Source: Flavobacterium pisciphilum (GTDB taxonomy: Bacteria; Bacteroidota; Bacteroidia; Flavobacteriales; Flavobacteriaceae). From it: 64,000 bases of DNA. Under the pieces are notes generated by a model that was given only the letters and a program-made list of their open reading frames with translations, was not told the DNA's origin and made no database searches. The stretch spans positions 1,612,001-1,676,000 of the forward strand of contig NZ_JAJJMO010000001.1 in the NCBI RefSeq assembly GCF_020905345.1, given 5' to 3'. Shown here one piece after another: positions 52,392-62,700 of this stretch. Position numbers and translations under genes: made by a program. Each line of letters begins with the position of its first letter. The stretch's first letter is position 1.

Positions 52392-53357
52392 TTATATTTG
52401 AAATGAATGGCCAAAAACTTTTTGCCAATAATAAACTGTTTTCTCTTTAGTTGTTGCGGACAATGCTGCATCAATAGCATCTCCTGCATCAATTGCGGCT
52501 TCAACTATTAAATCTGCTTGCTCATTAGTATAAAGTCTTGCTGCATTATTTGCTGAATTCACAGGATCTATAATTTTAACAGGACTTGTATATTGTGGTA
52601 TAGAAGATGATGAATAATAGTCGTTAAATACAATAAGATCGCGAAGATTGCTAGTAGCCAGATAAGTAAAAAAGTTTTGCAAAGCTTCTGGATAATCAGA
52701 AAAAGATTTCCCTTGATCAAGAAGTTTTGACATTACTAACTCAACCATAAAAGATTTGAATCGGAAGTTTGAATTCTCAAGTTTCATATTCTTAACCCAA
52801 TATTTAGCTAACCTTATAACTTGTGCAAAATGTTGATCCTGCTTTTGCTTTCTCGTTCTAATGAATTCTAAATGTCTTGGAATACAGGTTTCTAACAAAG
52901 AACCATCTTCTTGGCTAACTAAGCAACCGTACCAATCAGGATCTCCATAGTAAAGGATAGGTACTATGTCAACATCTAATCCAGTACCTTTGAATGAAAT
53001 AGTAACACAATAAGTTTTAGGTTGAACCTGGCTAGGATCTAAATTAGGAAAAGCCTTTCTTAATTTTTCTGCTAAATACGAAATTAGTTCAGCTATATCT
53101 TTAGGGGCTTCGGAACCACTAATATAACAGGCCATATCAATATCATTTAGATTCTTTAAAGCGGTTCCTTTTGCTAAACTTCCCGATAAAAGAATTTTTT
53201 TTAAGGAAAAATTTGGATGATCATTTAAATAACCTACAACTTTTTCTCTTACTCTTTGAGCTTGAGCTCTGTAATCATCAGCAATTTCCTTAGGTAAATT
53301 TACCTTATCTTTAGCAAATTGTAAGATGTCACCATGTGTTACGTGTTCTCTCGACAT
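52392..53357 (-). CDS. cdnC: CD-NTase CdnC, cyclic tri-AMP synthase
   Basis: 321 residues, the usual CdnC length. Catalytic motif GS(59-60)...D72-I-D74 (LSGSLAKGT, NDIDMACYI) and the third Asp in GLDVDIVPIL (about 130). The C-terminal part (NNAARLYTNEQADLI, TVYYWQKVFGHSFQ) matches E. coli CdnC closely in layout. Makes cyclic tri-AMP once bound by activated HORMA. First gene of the operon. Confidence 0.92.
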   Translation of the reverse strand: MSREHVTHGDILQFAKDKVNLPKEIADDYRAQAQRVREKVVGYLNDHPNFSLKKILLSGSLAKGTALKNLNDIDMACYISGSEAPKDIAELISYLAEKLRKAFPNLDPSQVQPKTYCVTISFKGTGLDVDIVPILYYGDPDWYGCLVSQEDGSLLETCIPRHLEFIRTRKQKQDQHFAQVIRLAKYWVKNMKLENSNFRFKSFMVELVMSKLLDQGKSFSDYPEALQNFFTYLATSNLRDLIVFNDYYSSSSIPQYTSPVKIIDPVNSANNAARLYTNEQADLIVEAAIDAGDAIDAALSATTKEKTVYYWQKVFGHSFQI

Positions 53358-53399
53358 TTTTATATATTTTTATTATCTAAGTACAAAGCTCGTTTCTAA

Positions 53400-53420
53400 C
53401 TATGCAGATTTAGTGCATAG
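53400..53420. promoter_or_regulatory. inverted-repeat operator between CBASS and the WYL regulator
   Basis: CTATGCA-GATTTAG-TGCATAG: 7-bp perfect arms with a 7-base spacer, within the 98-bp divergent promoter region. The expected CdnC -7 region (minus-strand CTTTG at 53384-53388) is next to it. Its position suggests binding of the WYL regulator to repress both genes. Confidence 0.7.
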
Positions 53421-53455
53421 AACTTAAAAAAATAAAAAACGTTATTTCAATAATT

Positions 53456-54484
53456 ATGGCTATCACTAAAACTCCATTGACTCGATATAAAATTCTAGAT
53501 ATTTGTTTTAGGAACAGATTTAAAAATTTTGATATAGATAGTCTTCTTATTAAAGTAAATAATGATTTAATTGAGTTATATGGAGATAGCAGTCACTGTA
53601 TACAAAAAAGACAACTTCAGCAGGACATTGCATTTATGAAAAGTGAAAAAGGTTGGAATATTGAGTTGCAAGAAGAATACGATGGCAAAAAGAAAATTTA
53701 TCGATATAGTGACTTAAACTTTTCGATTAATAATGCACCTTTAAATGATGTTGAGATAAGCGAATTTCAATCAGCCTTAAAAACATTGTCTCAATTTGAA
53801 GGAATGCCTCAATTTAATGGCATTCAAGAAATTTTAGTGAAATTAAGATCTGATTTAAAATTTGCTGGTTCTGAAGAACCCTTTGTAAGCTTTGAGAATA
53901 ATCAGGATTTAAAAGGTTTGCAATTCTTTAGAGAATTATATGATGCTTTACAAAATAAAACAACACTTGAAGTTACTTATAAAGATTTTAAAAGCCCAGA
54001 ACCATATACCTTTATTTTTCATCCACATTATCTTAAACAATATAATAGCCGTTGGTTTATCTTTGGATTGCATCAGCAAACCGGAAGACAAAATTGTAAT
54101 TTAGCAATTGACAGGATAATCTCAATCAATGCAAGTAATGTTCTATTTACAAAAAGTATTATAAATTGGTCTGATTATTTTTCTGATATGATAGGAGTTT
54201 CTAAAAGTGATGGCGCTCATGAAGAAGAAATAGTTTTACAATTTGATGAATTAACGGGAAAATATATGGAGAACAAACCAATTCATGAAACTCAAAAACA
54301 TAAATGGGCAGGGGATAAATTGGAGTTAAAAATTAAATTAATTATAAATTATGAACTTGAACGCTTGATATTGTCTTATGGTGACTGTGTAAAAGTTATA
54401 GCTCCAGATCATCTCAAGGAAAAGATCAAAGAACGCTTAAAAAATGCTCTAGATTTAAATCTAGAAATTACAGATTTTAATTAA
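53456..54484 (+). CDS. WYL-domain transcriptional regulator, CapW-like
   Basis: 342 residues. N-terminal winged helix (LTRYKILDICFRN, IQKRQLQQDIAFM), a central WYL domain with FHPHYLKQYNSRWFIFGL (about residues 180-200), and a C-terminal WCX part (ILSYGDCVKVIAPDHLKEKI). It diverges from the CBASS operon, as does CapW, a repressor that is relieved by DNA damage or a nucleic acid ligand. Same general type as many Bacteroidetes defence regulators, so the CapW equivalence rests on position. Confidence 0.8.
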   Translation: MAITKTPLTRYKILDICFRNRFKNFDIDSLLIKVNNDLIELYGDSSHCIQKRQLQQDIAFMKSEKGWNIELQEEYDGKKKIYRYSDLNFSINNAPLNDVEISEFQSALKTLSQFEGMPQFNGIQEILVKLRSDLKFAGSEEPFVSFENNQDLKGLQFFRELYDALQNKTTLEVTYKDFKSPEPYTFIFHPHYLKQYNSRWFIFGLHQQTGRQNCNLAIDRIISINASNVLFTKSIINWSDYFSDMIGVSKSDGAHEEEIVLQFDELTGKYMENKPIHETQKHKWAGDKLELKIKLIINYELERLILSYGDCVKVIAPDHLKEKIKERLKNALDLNLEITDFN

Positions 54485-54519
54485 AAATAATTTCCAGTTA
54501 TAGTTCTTAAAAATTATAT

Positions 54520-55224
54520 TTATTTTTTAATCAATGCAATAAATATTACAGTAACAACAAGCAAGGCTATGATAATGAAATTTAGTTTTTTATTCAGAGC
54601 GGCTTCTTTTCTTAGTGATTCTGTTGCTGTAATAATTGATGATAATTTGGTTTCAGATTCATTTATTTTATCTAATAATTCATTTTTATTTTTTTCTTGG
54701 GTTTCAGTTAGTGAATCGATTTTTAGACAAATTTCTTTTTGATTTTTAGCAAGTGTTTGTTCAATTTCGCCAAAGTTTTTAATAATGTTATTAAAGTTTT
54801 GTGATATGGATGTCAAAATGCTATTAATTCCATTTACAGAAATAAAAACTTCTGATAGTTTGCTTTGATGCTTATTAAAGTGATCTTCTAGATCAATTTT
54901 TGATAAACGCGTAATTTCAGCTTTAAAATCGTCATTTACCTTTTGAAACTGTGAAATATTACTTTCTATTTGATTTATATTTTTAACCAATAAGTCATTG
55001 TTTCCATCAACGAATAATTTTACTGAACTTCCAAGGTTATTATTATATTCCGTTGCATGTTCAATTATTATTTGAAACTTTTTTCGAAACTCTTCGGGTA
55101 ATTTCTCATTACTATCTTTTAACTCCTGAATTCTTTCTTTTAAATTTTCTATTTGTTGTAACTCTGATTTTAATTTGTCTAATTGCTCGTAATTATCAGA
55201 TAAAATTTGGTCTATATTATTCAT
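54520..55224 (-). CDS. coiled-coil protein with C-terminal membrane anchor
   Basis: 234 residues. Almost all coiled coil (SELQQIENLKERIQELKDS, LDKINESETKLSSII), ending in one membrane helix (KLNFIIIALLVVTVIFIALI) and a KK tail. It starts one base after the helicase gene's stop, so it belongs to that gene functionally. Architecture resembles the protein at 41566. It might anchor or sense for the nuclease-helicase; no family recognised. Confidence 0.65.
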   Translation of the reverse strand: MNNIDQILSDNYEQLDKLKSELQQIENLKERIQELKDSNEKLPEEFRKKFQIIIEHATEYNNNLGSSVKLFVDGNNDLLVKNINQIESNISQFQKVNDDFKAEITRLSKIDLEDHFNKHQSKLSEVFISVNGINSILTSISQNFNNIIKNFGEIEQTLAKNQKEICLKIDSLTETQEKNKNELLDKINESETKLSSIITATESLRKEAALNKKLNFIIIALLVVTVIFIALIKK

Positions 55225-55225
55225 A

Positions 55226-58200
55226 TTATAAATCGTTTAAGCTATTGTTAATTTTTTGTGCAAATTTGGTTGTAATTCTAAGCATTAACCTGTGTTTTGC
55301 TCTTTTTATAAATTCTTTTGAATTTTCAAACTTCACTTCTTGGGATAAAATTTGCTCAAAATGATATAACTTCTTTTCAAAATCTATATAATTGTTGCTT
55401 TTGTCATATAAATTTTCAAACCCTTCCATAAAATATTTTTCTGCTTCTTCAAAATAATATGAATTATTTAATCCGAAACTTGCATACGCATAAAGTAGTT
55501 TTAAAACATATTCATCATTAGTTTCTTCATTTGCAATTGAACGCCAAATCCTTTTGCAAGAACCTCGCATCATTTTACATTCATTTATGAATGATGCCTT
55601 ATTGTTTAATATGTTGGTATATTTTTCAAAGAGTTTCCATTTTTTAAATTCATTATTTTTAAAATCATCGATTAACGAACGCGGCTCATCATCTTCAATA
55701 AATTCACTCTTAGCATATTTTGCATTAAAGTAATAGTACATAAGCTGTTTGAAATGACTATTATATTTTGAATTTATGAATCTCAGATTTGTTTCCTTAT
55801 TCTGATCAATACTTTCGGTGATGAATTCTTTTATGTCGTCAATTGCTCTTTTTCTTTTCTTAACAATATCTGAATAGGTGAATTCTAGAATAATTTTTAT
55901 CGATTTTTTAATTGTATTGAACGTGTTCAGATCACTGCAGATCTTTTCTAATTCTTCGATCTTTAATTGTGTTTTTTCTTTGGATAGGTATTTTAATAAA
56001 TGATTTTTTGTAGCATTAATATAAAAGTTTTTATCGTTTTTATTTATGCTGATAGTAACCAATCCTTTGTTATAATCTATAGTATAATCTGAGATAAATT
56101 TAATGCTATATAAGCGGTAAATAATTCGTAGTATATCCTGCCTGTTAATATTTGAATAATATAATTCCTTATATTGTTTTTTATTATTGGCATAGGTACC
56201 AGAATTTAAAATTTCAATATTCCAAGTTTCTTCAATTCTTTGAATATAATCTGTAAAATCAGTCGATTGTTTTTCTAAGGCTTCTAAATAGATTTGGACA
56301 TTGTGAATACTTTGGGTAGTTATTAGATCGAAATCTAAAATTATTTTATTAGATAAACTGTCTTTAGTTAAGTCTAATGGTACAATAAATTTTAAGTTAC
56401 TACTTTTTGACTCAAAGAAATCTTTTAATGATAGACCATAATTAATTATGTTTTCAACTGGTTTACTTACATATTCGTAAAGGGTTGTATTTGGGCTGTT
56501 TCGTTTCCATTTTTTACATATAAAATCAAAAACATCATTTGTAAGAGTTACATCCATGACGCCACCAGTGTTTCCGAAATTAAAATCCACCGACAAATTA
56601 CCAACTCCATTTGCTCTTATAATTTTACCAAAAACAATATTATCCGCATTTCTTAGCCAAATATTTCCTTGATAAGGACCATCCGGGGTTAAATAAAATT
56701 GTATTTTGATATCATTCTCAAGATTAAAAATGTCTGTAATTTGTTTAAATACTGTTTTGTTAATTACTTCTTTTCTAGTAAAAAAACGTTCTAATTGATA
56801 TAATTCAGTTTCTATTCCTTTAAAACTATTTTTGTGAAAGAAATCATGTATGCTTTCATCTAAACTATACGATAGAATTGTGTTTTCTTCTCGTATTTCA
56901 TTAGGGGCTATTTTAAAAGTTTCAGTGAGATTCGGAACAATTAACATTAAGTCATTTAGTAGTGATTCTTTATTTGATTGTCGTAATCGGGAGAAGTTTT
57001 CTCCGTCAAACATTTCATTTATGTACCTCAATTTTATTCTGGCTTCTTTCGGAAAATGTTTAATATAGTTAGGATTTAAGAAATAAAATTCTTCAGTATT
57101 AATTAAATTCACACACAAAGATTTTTTCTTATCTCTGCCTGCTCTACCTGCTTCCTGAATATAACTTTCAGGCGAAGAAGAATAGTTGACATGATAAACA
57201 ACTCTTACATCTTCCTTGTCGATTCCCATTCCAAATGCTTTAGTGCAAACCATATAACTGGTTTTGCCATCTAAAAAATCATTAAAGTGATTATTTATTT
57301 CTTCACTCAAACGTCCTGCATCATCATTACCAATAAAGTAAGATTTGTTGGCATCATTTATTTTTAAATTTTCAAATATTTCTTTTGGGTTTTGGCCATT
57401 GTGTACTCTTCCGGTAACTCCTAATATTCCTTTAGTGCTAGGACAAAATATTATTGACGTTGTACGCTCAGATTTTAAGGTTTCTGGAATCGCATTGATA
57501 GCTTCTATTTCATTTTCAATTGCAGATTTCAATTCACTTTTTCCAATTTTATCTACCTCAAACTCATGGTAATGTTGATTTAAGGAATTTGAAATAACTT
57601 CATAATCAATGGTTTTTAATTTTTGAATACTATTTTGAACATACCCGTTTAATTTATCTCTTTTAATTAAACCGATTTTATTTTTTATGTCTCGATCTGT
57701 AATAGTATAATCTGAAATTTTTGCATTACATTCAATAAAATCGAAAAACAATTCTTTTCTAATTGTATTATCAATCAAAATTACTGCGTTTGCGGCATCA
57801 TCATGGTTAATATTCAACTCTCTTTCAATATCAGCTAAAACGTCATATGAAGCTGTTGCTGTTAGTCCTACCAAGGTGACTTTGCCTTTTCTGGTTTTAA
57901 TGAATTTTTGAGCATTTTTGCCCAACATTAAATAGGTAGAACGGAAGTCATGTCCCCATTCAGATAAACAGTGAACTTCATCAATAATGCAGAAGGAGAA
58001 GGCTAATTTGTATTTTGTATTGTCAATAGTATTTATTATACCTCTAAAATCTTCCATTACAAATCTTTCTGGAGATACAAACAGAAATTGAGTTTGCCCA
58101 AACTTAAGATCAATTAACTTACTTTGTTTTTCCTCTCTTTTTAAATTGGAATTTATGTAATCGCAGCAGTCAATCCAATTATTGTTTAAAACCCTAACTT

Positions 58201-59773
58201 GATCTTCCATTAAGGATTTAATTGGATCGACGATTAAGCACAAGCCAGGTTGTAAAAATACTGGCAACTGGTATGTTAATGATTTTCCGCCACCTGTTGG
58301 TAATAATCCTATAACTGGTTTTTGTTGTAGTGATCTTGAAATAATTGGTAATTGACCTGGTCTAAAATTTGATTTCCTGAAAATATTTTTGATAAAGAAA
58401 TTAATATGTTTTTCATACTCTACAACATTAATAAAAGAGCCGTCTCCTTTTTTATTTACTAATTCTTTATAATGCAGTAAATTAGCGCAGTATACTTTTT
58501 TATTACTTTCAATACTATTATCAAAATAATGTGATGAACGAATATCTATAACCTCACGAATAGTATATTTTTTCTCTCTATAGATTTTAGAACGCTTGAG
58601 TATGGAATGATCAATTATTATATCGAAATCATTTGATCCGAAATAAATTTCATTTTGAGGTTTGACATTGCAATGTAACTTTTGATTAATTACCCATTTT
58701 TCATTTTCAAAGATGGATAATTCTATTTTTGGTAACTGCAACTTTTCTGTTTCTTCTAATAAGGCGTTTAGATTTATAAAAATTTCTTCTAAGCTTTTTA
58801 AAGCCAAAGCACCACAAGGTAAATCTCTTTCAATGATTGCTATTTGGATAGATTCTTTCTTAAATAAATCTGGATTTGCAATTAAGTGCTCTAGGAGTGT
58901 TTTTTGAATTCTTGCAACAGCAAAAGGTATGAAGATTAAACTGTATGCTTCTAAAAATTCATGAGGTTTTCTAAGGAAGTTTTTTTCAAAAATTTTATAT
59001 AAATCTTCAGAGAACAATTTCTCATAGGGAATTGAATTTTCATTTATATCCTTTTGTTCAAACCTAAATGTTTCCGCATCAGCTTCTTTTGATGCTAGAT
59101 CTCGATTTGTATCATAATGTAAATATTCATCCAATAAATGATGAGGACCATCTATTTCAAAAATTCTAGTTTTATATTCCGATCTATTTTTATTATCATT
59201 CCAGTATAGATACGGAGATGTAAAGCTGAAATCAACTGTTTTTCCACCAATCATTTCGGGGTTTATGCTGGCAAAATCTCTTTGTGTTTGGAAAAGCTGC
59301 TTAATAAACTGATGATTTCCTAAAAATTTATGCTCTAATTTGCTACCTAATTCCCCAACATAATTTTCATCATTAATCTTTAAACTGGGTTCTATGACGT
59401 GAAACAATTCAAAGACAGTCTTAAAACTTAATTCTTTAAGCGATACAGGGTATTCTAATGCATATTCATTGCTATTTTTCTTTACCAAGCCAATTTCCAC
59501 AAATTTTTCTTCTACAATAATTGGAGCTTTTGTTGGTAAACCTCTTGTAATAATATTATTTATAGTGGCTAAAACCGGATGTATATTGTTGTGATCAATT
59601 TTATGTTTATATGGAAATTCAACATCAAATGAACTGAGATTTTTAAGCAGTCCTTTTACTTTGTTGATTTCTTCATTTCCATTTTCATTAAAGTAATTAA
59701 GTGGCTTGAAATTCTCAGTAATTAAATTACTTACAGCATCTACTATATATCCTGCTTTGAATTGTTTTATCAT
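55226..59773 (-). CDS. PD-(D/E)XK nuclease fused to a RecQ-like helicase
   Basis: 1515 residues. A nuclease-like region at residues ~195-235 (FEIDGPHHL...YDTNRDLASKEAD..FRFEQKD) is of DUF559/Vsr type. SF2 helicase of RecQ kind: Walker A LLPTGGGKS (about 492), DEVH (IIDEVHCLSEWGHDFR, about 596), TAT (GLTATAS), motif V/VI (KAFGMGIDKEDVRVVYH, QEAGRAGRD about 878). A long C-terminal part (about 600 residues) has no known domain. It starts 14 bp after hsdR's stop, so it is an add-on to the type I restriction operon. Acting on DNA is clear; the system is not one that I recognise. Confidence 0.75.
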   Translation of the reverse strand: MIKQFKAGYIVDAVSNLITENFKPLNYFNENGNEEINKVKGLLKNLSSFDVEFPYKHKIDHNNIHPVLATINNIITRGLPTKAPIIVEEKFVEIGLVKKNSNEYALEYPVSLKELSFKTVFELFHVIEPSLKINDENYVGELGSKLEHKFLGNHQFIKQLFQTQRDFASINPEMIGGKTVDFSFTSPYLYWNDNKNRSEYKTRIFEIDGPHHLLDEYLHYDTNRDLASKEADAETFRFEQKDINENSIPYEKLFSEDLYKIFEKNFLRKPHEFLEAYSLIFIPFAVARIQKTLLEHLIANPDLFKKESIQIAIIERDLPCGALALKSLEEIFINLNALLEETEKLQLPKIELSIFENEKWVINQKLHCNVKPQNEIYFGSNDFDIIIDHSILKRSKIYREKKYTIREVIDIRSSHYFDNSIESNKKVYCANLLHYKELVNKKGDGSFINVVEYEKHINFFIKNIFRKSNFRPGQLPIISRSLQQKPVIGLLPTGGGKSLTYQLPVFLQPGLCLIVDPIKSLMEDQVRVLNNNWIDCCDYINSNLKREEKQSKLIDLKFGQTQFLFVSPERFVMEDFRGIINTIDNTKYKLAFSFCIIDEVHCLSEWGHDFRSTYLMLGKNAQKFIKTRKGKVTLVGLTATASYDVLADIERELNINHDDAANAVILIDNTIRKELFFDFIECNAKISDYTITDRDIKNKIGLIKRDKLNGYVQNSIQKLKTIDYEVISNSLNQHYHEFEVDKIGKSELKSAIENEIEAINAIPETLKSERTTSIIFCPSTKGILGVTGRVHNGQNPKEIFENLKINDANKSYFIGNDDAGRLSEEINNHFNDFLDGKTSYMVCTKAFGMGIDKEDVRVVYHVNYSSSPESYIQEAGRAGRDKKKSLCVNLINTEEFYFLNPNYIKHFPKEARIKLRYINEMFDGENFSRLRQSNKESLLNDLMLIVPNLTETFKIAPNEIREENTILSYSLDESIHDFFHKNSFKGIETELYQLERFFTRKEVINKTVFKQITDIFNLENDIKIQFYLTPDGPYQGNIWLRNADNIVFGKIIRANGVGNLSVDFNFGNTGGVMDVTLTNDVFDFICKKWKRNSPNTTLYEYVSKPVENIINYGLSLKDFFESKSSNLKFIVPLDLTKDSLSNKIILDFDLITTQSIHNVQIYLEALEKQSTDFTDYIQRIEETWNIEILNSGTYANNKKQYKELYYSNINRQDILRIIYRLYSIKFISDYTIDYNKGLVTISINKNDKNFYINATKNHLLKYLSKEKTQLKIEELEKICSDLNTFNTIKKSIKIILEFTYSDIVKKRKRAIDDIKEFITESIDQNKETNLRFINSKYNSHFKQLMYYYFNAKYAKSEFIEDDEPRSLIDDFKNNEFKKWKLFEKYTNILNNKASFINECKMMRGSCKRIWRSIANEETNDEYVLKLLYAYASFGLNNSYYFEEAEKYFMEGFENLYDKSNNYIDFEKKLYHFEQILSQEVKFENSKEFIKRAKHRLMLRITTKFAQKINNSLNDL

Positions 59774-59787
59774 ACTTAATTCAAGAT

Positions 59788-62700
59788 TTAAGCTATAGAA
59801 GCATTTTCGTTTATCTTTTCAATAATACTAATCACTCTATGTGCATCACTATCTTCGAAAATACCTAATAAACCGTTGTCATTAATGTCAGTGAAAGGTG
59901 ACTCGAAAAGCATACTTGGTTCAATCGTGCCGTTTTTCGTTAAATGCGTGATTATATTTTGAATAAAAATCATTTGGTCGGCTCTAAGGTTTCCGGCTTG
60001 CAGAAACTCTGAAAATGCATCCTGTGCTGCTTTAACTTCGAGTCCAATAATACTGCGGATAAATTTACCTAAAGGTTCAGTTCCGTATTCTTTAGTAAAG
60101 TCTAAATAAGTGCCTCTCTCAGTTCCATCAAACAAAATTTCTTGTAATAAAGCAAGTTCTTGTGAGGTGATAGGTTGGTTAGAAGACAACTTTGAAATGG
60201 TAATGTTGTGTTTATTTTCTCTAATAAAACTTTCTACTCTTCTTCTGTAGGCATTACCATAGGTTGATGCCATTTGTGGTTCATTAACAACAGTAATTAT
60301 ATCTTCATCTTGCAAGTCTAAATAGAATATCTCTTTGTTTGCTTTATCTAAATAGTGAATCAACTCGCGAAGTTCTTCTCGTACTTCATTTAATTTTTTT
60401 TGTGAAATTGCTTTGAAAAAGTCGGCTCTCTTGATGTCTTCAATTAATCCTTTTGCTCTTAAAACTGCTGGAATAGTATACTTTTGACTTAATCCCTCAC
60501 ATATTTCAACCAGTGCTTCTTGGTATTTTACTTTGTAGTTGTTGGTCATTAAAGTTGCTATTTGAAGCTTTAGCATCATCAAATCAAATCTTCGTGCTGA
60601 TTCATTTATGGTTTCAGGTGCAGGTAAATCAGACAGGAACTCTTCAATAATATGTACATCACTAGAGTCAAGATTTGACCAACGACTTCTTTCAGCAAAT
60701 TCAGCAACATGTCTGGATTGCATATTTACCTGAAACCTGTCTTTGTCTAAGTGACTAATAGCATAATGTAAAATATCTCGTAAGTTGTTGGCTAATTCTA
60801 TATCATCAGGCTCACCAGTTTCAATTAATAATCTGCTTAAATGCAAACGGTCTTCAAATATTTGTTGCGTTATTGGTTTGGCTATTTTATTTTCTTGTCC
60901 TTTTTTCTCAATATCAAAAAACTCAAAGTTTTTACAAACATCAAAAATTAAGAAATGATCTTTAGGCATATTTGGTCCATAAACATCCGGACACAAACGA
61001 GTACCTCTACCAATCATTTGCCAAAATTTAGCATAAGAACGTACTACTTTAAAAAAGACTAAATTCAGTACTCTAGGAGCATCAATACCAGTGTCCATCA
61101 TATCTACCGATACAACTATTTGTGGATTATTTTCGATGTAATGGTCACAAAATAGGTCAATTAGACTTTGTGAATGTGACACTTCATTGTGAATCATAGA
61201 AATAAAACCGGAAGGCTGTTCTGGATAACGTTCTAAAAAGCAATCAACAATAAATTTTGCATGTGTTTGATTTACGGCAAAAATTAAAGTTCTACCTAGT
61301 TTATCGCCACCTTCAATTTTCAAACCTTGTTCCATTAGAGTGTCTAAAACTTTGAAAACAGTGTCTTTGTTAAATAGCCTTTTGTTCATTTCATTGGCTC
61401 TTATTTCCTCGGGAAAAATACCTGTGGTTTTGTCTGCAAAAGTCTCTTCGTATTTGGTTTTATCGGTATCAGAAAGTTCACTGTACTTAATTCCCTCTCT
61501 AATGAACTTGGTAGAAATATCAATGTTTTTATACGCACTTAGATAAGTAGGTACTGCTTCGTGAAGCTCATACAAGAAAGTAGGATCTTCATTACTACAA
61601 CCAAAAAGTTCAAATGTATTGTGGTCAATACCATCTTTTGGGGTTGCTGTCAACCCAATTATTGAGGCATCAAAATAATCAAAAATAGCTTTGTATCTAT
61701 TGTAAATAGAACGATGTGCTTCATCTACTATGATTAAATCAAAATGTCCAACACCATAGAAACGTTCTTCTGCGTTTCGGATATTGTCAATTTTATTCAT
61801 CATAGTAGGGTAGGTACTAAACACTAATCGTGTAGTGTCGTTCTCTTTTTCCTCAGTTAAATCTATAGAAGTTAGATCGGGTAAATGTTCGCCAAAACTT
61901 TTCTTTGCTTGTCTCACTAAAGCATTTCTATCTGCTAAGAATAATACACGTTTTACCCAATTGTTTTTAAACAGTACATCAACCATTGCAGCAATAGTTC
62001 TAGTTTTTCCACTGCCAGTAGCCATAACTAATAAGGCTCTTCTTTTATTCCCACAAATTCCATTTTTGTTTTCTGTAACAAAGTCTTCGGCAACATTTTG
62101 AATGGCTAGAAATTGATACGGTCTGTTTACAATATTTGTATTAATAATAGCCTTACGAATGTCTTTGATGGTGTTTCTTTTCTGAATCAACCATTGCAAT
62201 TCTTCTTTAGTGTAAAAGCCATAAATACGTCTGGGCGAACTATAAAAAGTATCTTCCCAAATTTTAGTTTCGTAACCATTGGTGTAAAAAATGATAGGTC
62301 TTTGCCCATGTATTTTTTCAATACAATTGGCGTATAAGAATGCTTGGTGTTTTCCCACTTCAATATCTTTGGTAGTACGTTTAGCTTCTATTATAGCCAA
62401 AGGCTTTCCGTTATCATCCCACAATACATAATCTATAAAACCATTTCCCTTTGGATTATCGACGCTGATTGGCATACCCGAAACGGGATATTCTAAATCT
62501 CTTCCAATGCTTAAATCAAACCAACCGGCTTCTTTTAGTAAAACATCAATTAGATGTTGTCTGGTTTCGGATTCGTTGTATTCTGAAGTAAGGGGTTGTA
62601 AACGGGTTTGTTTTTGTTTTTTTAGTTTTACAACTGCTTGAGCAGTTTGCTCTTTAAAGTCAATTAATGAGGCTTCACTTTCTTCTGCTTTCGCTAGAAT

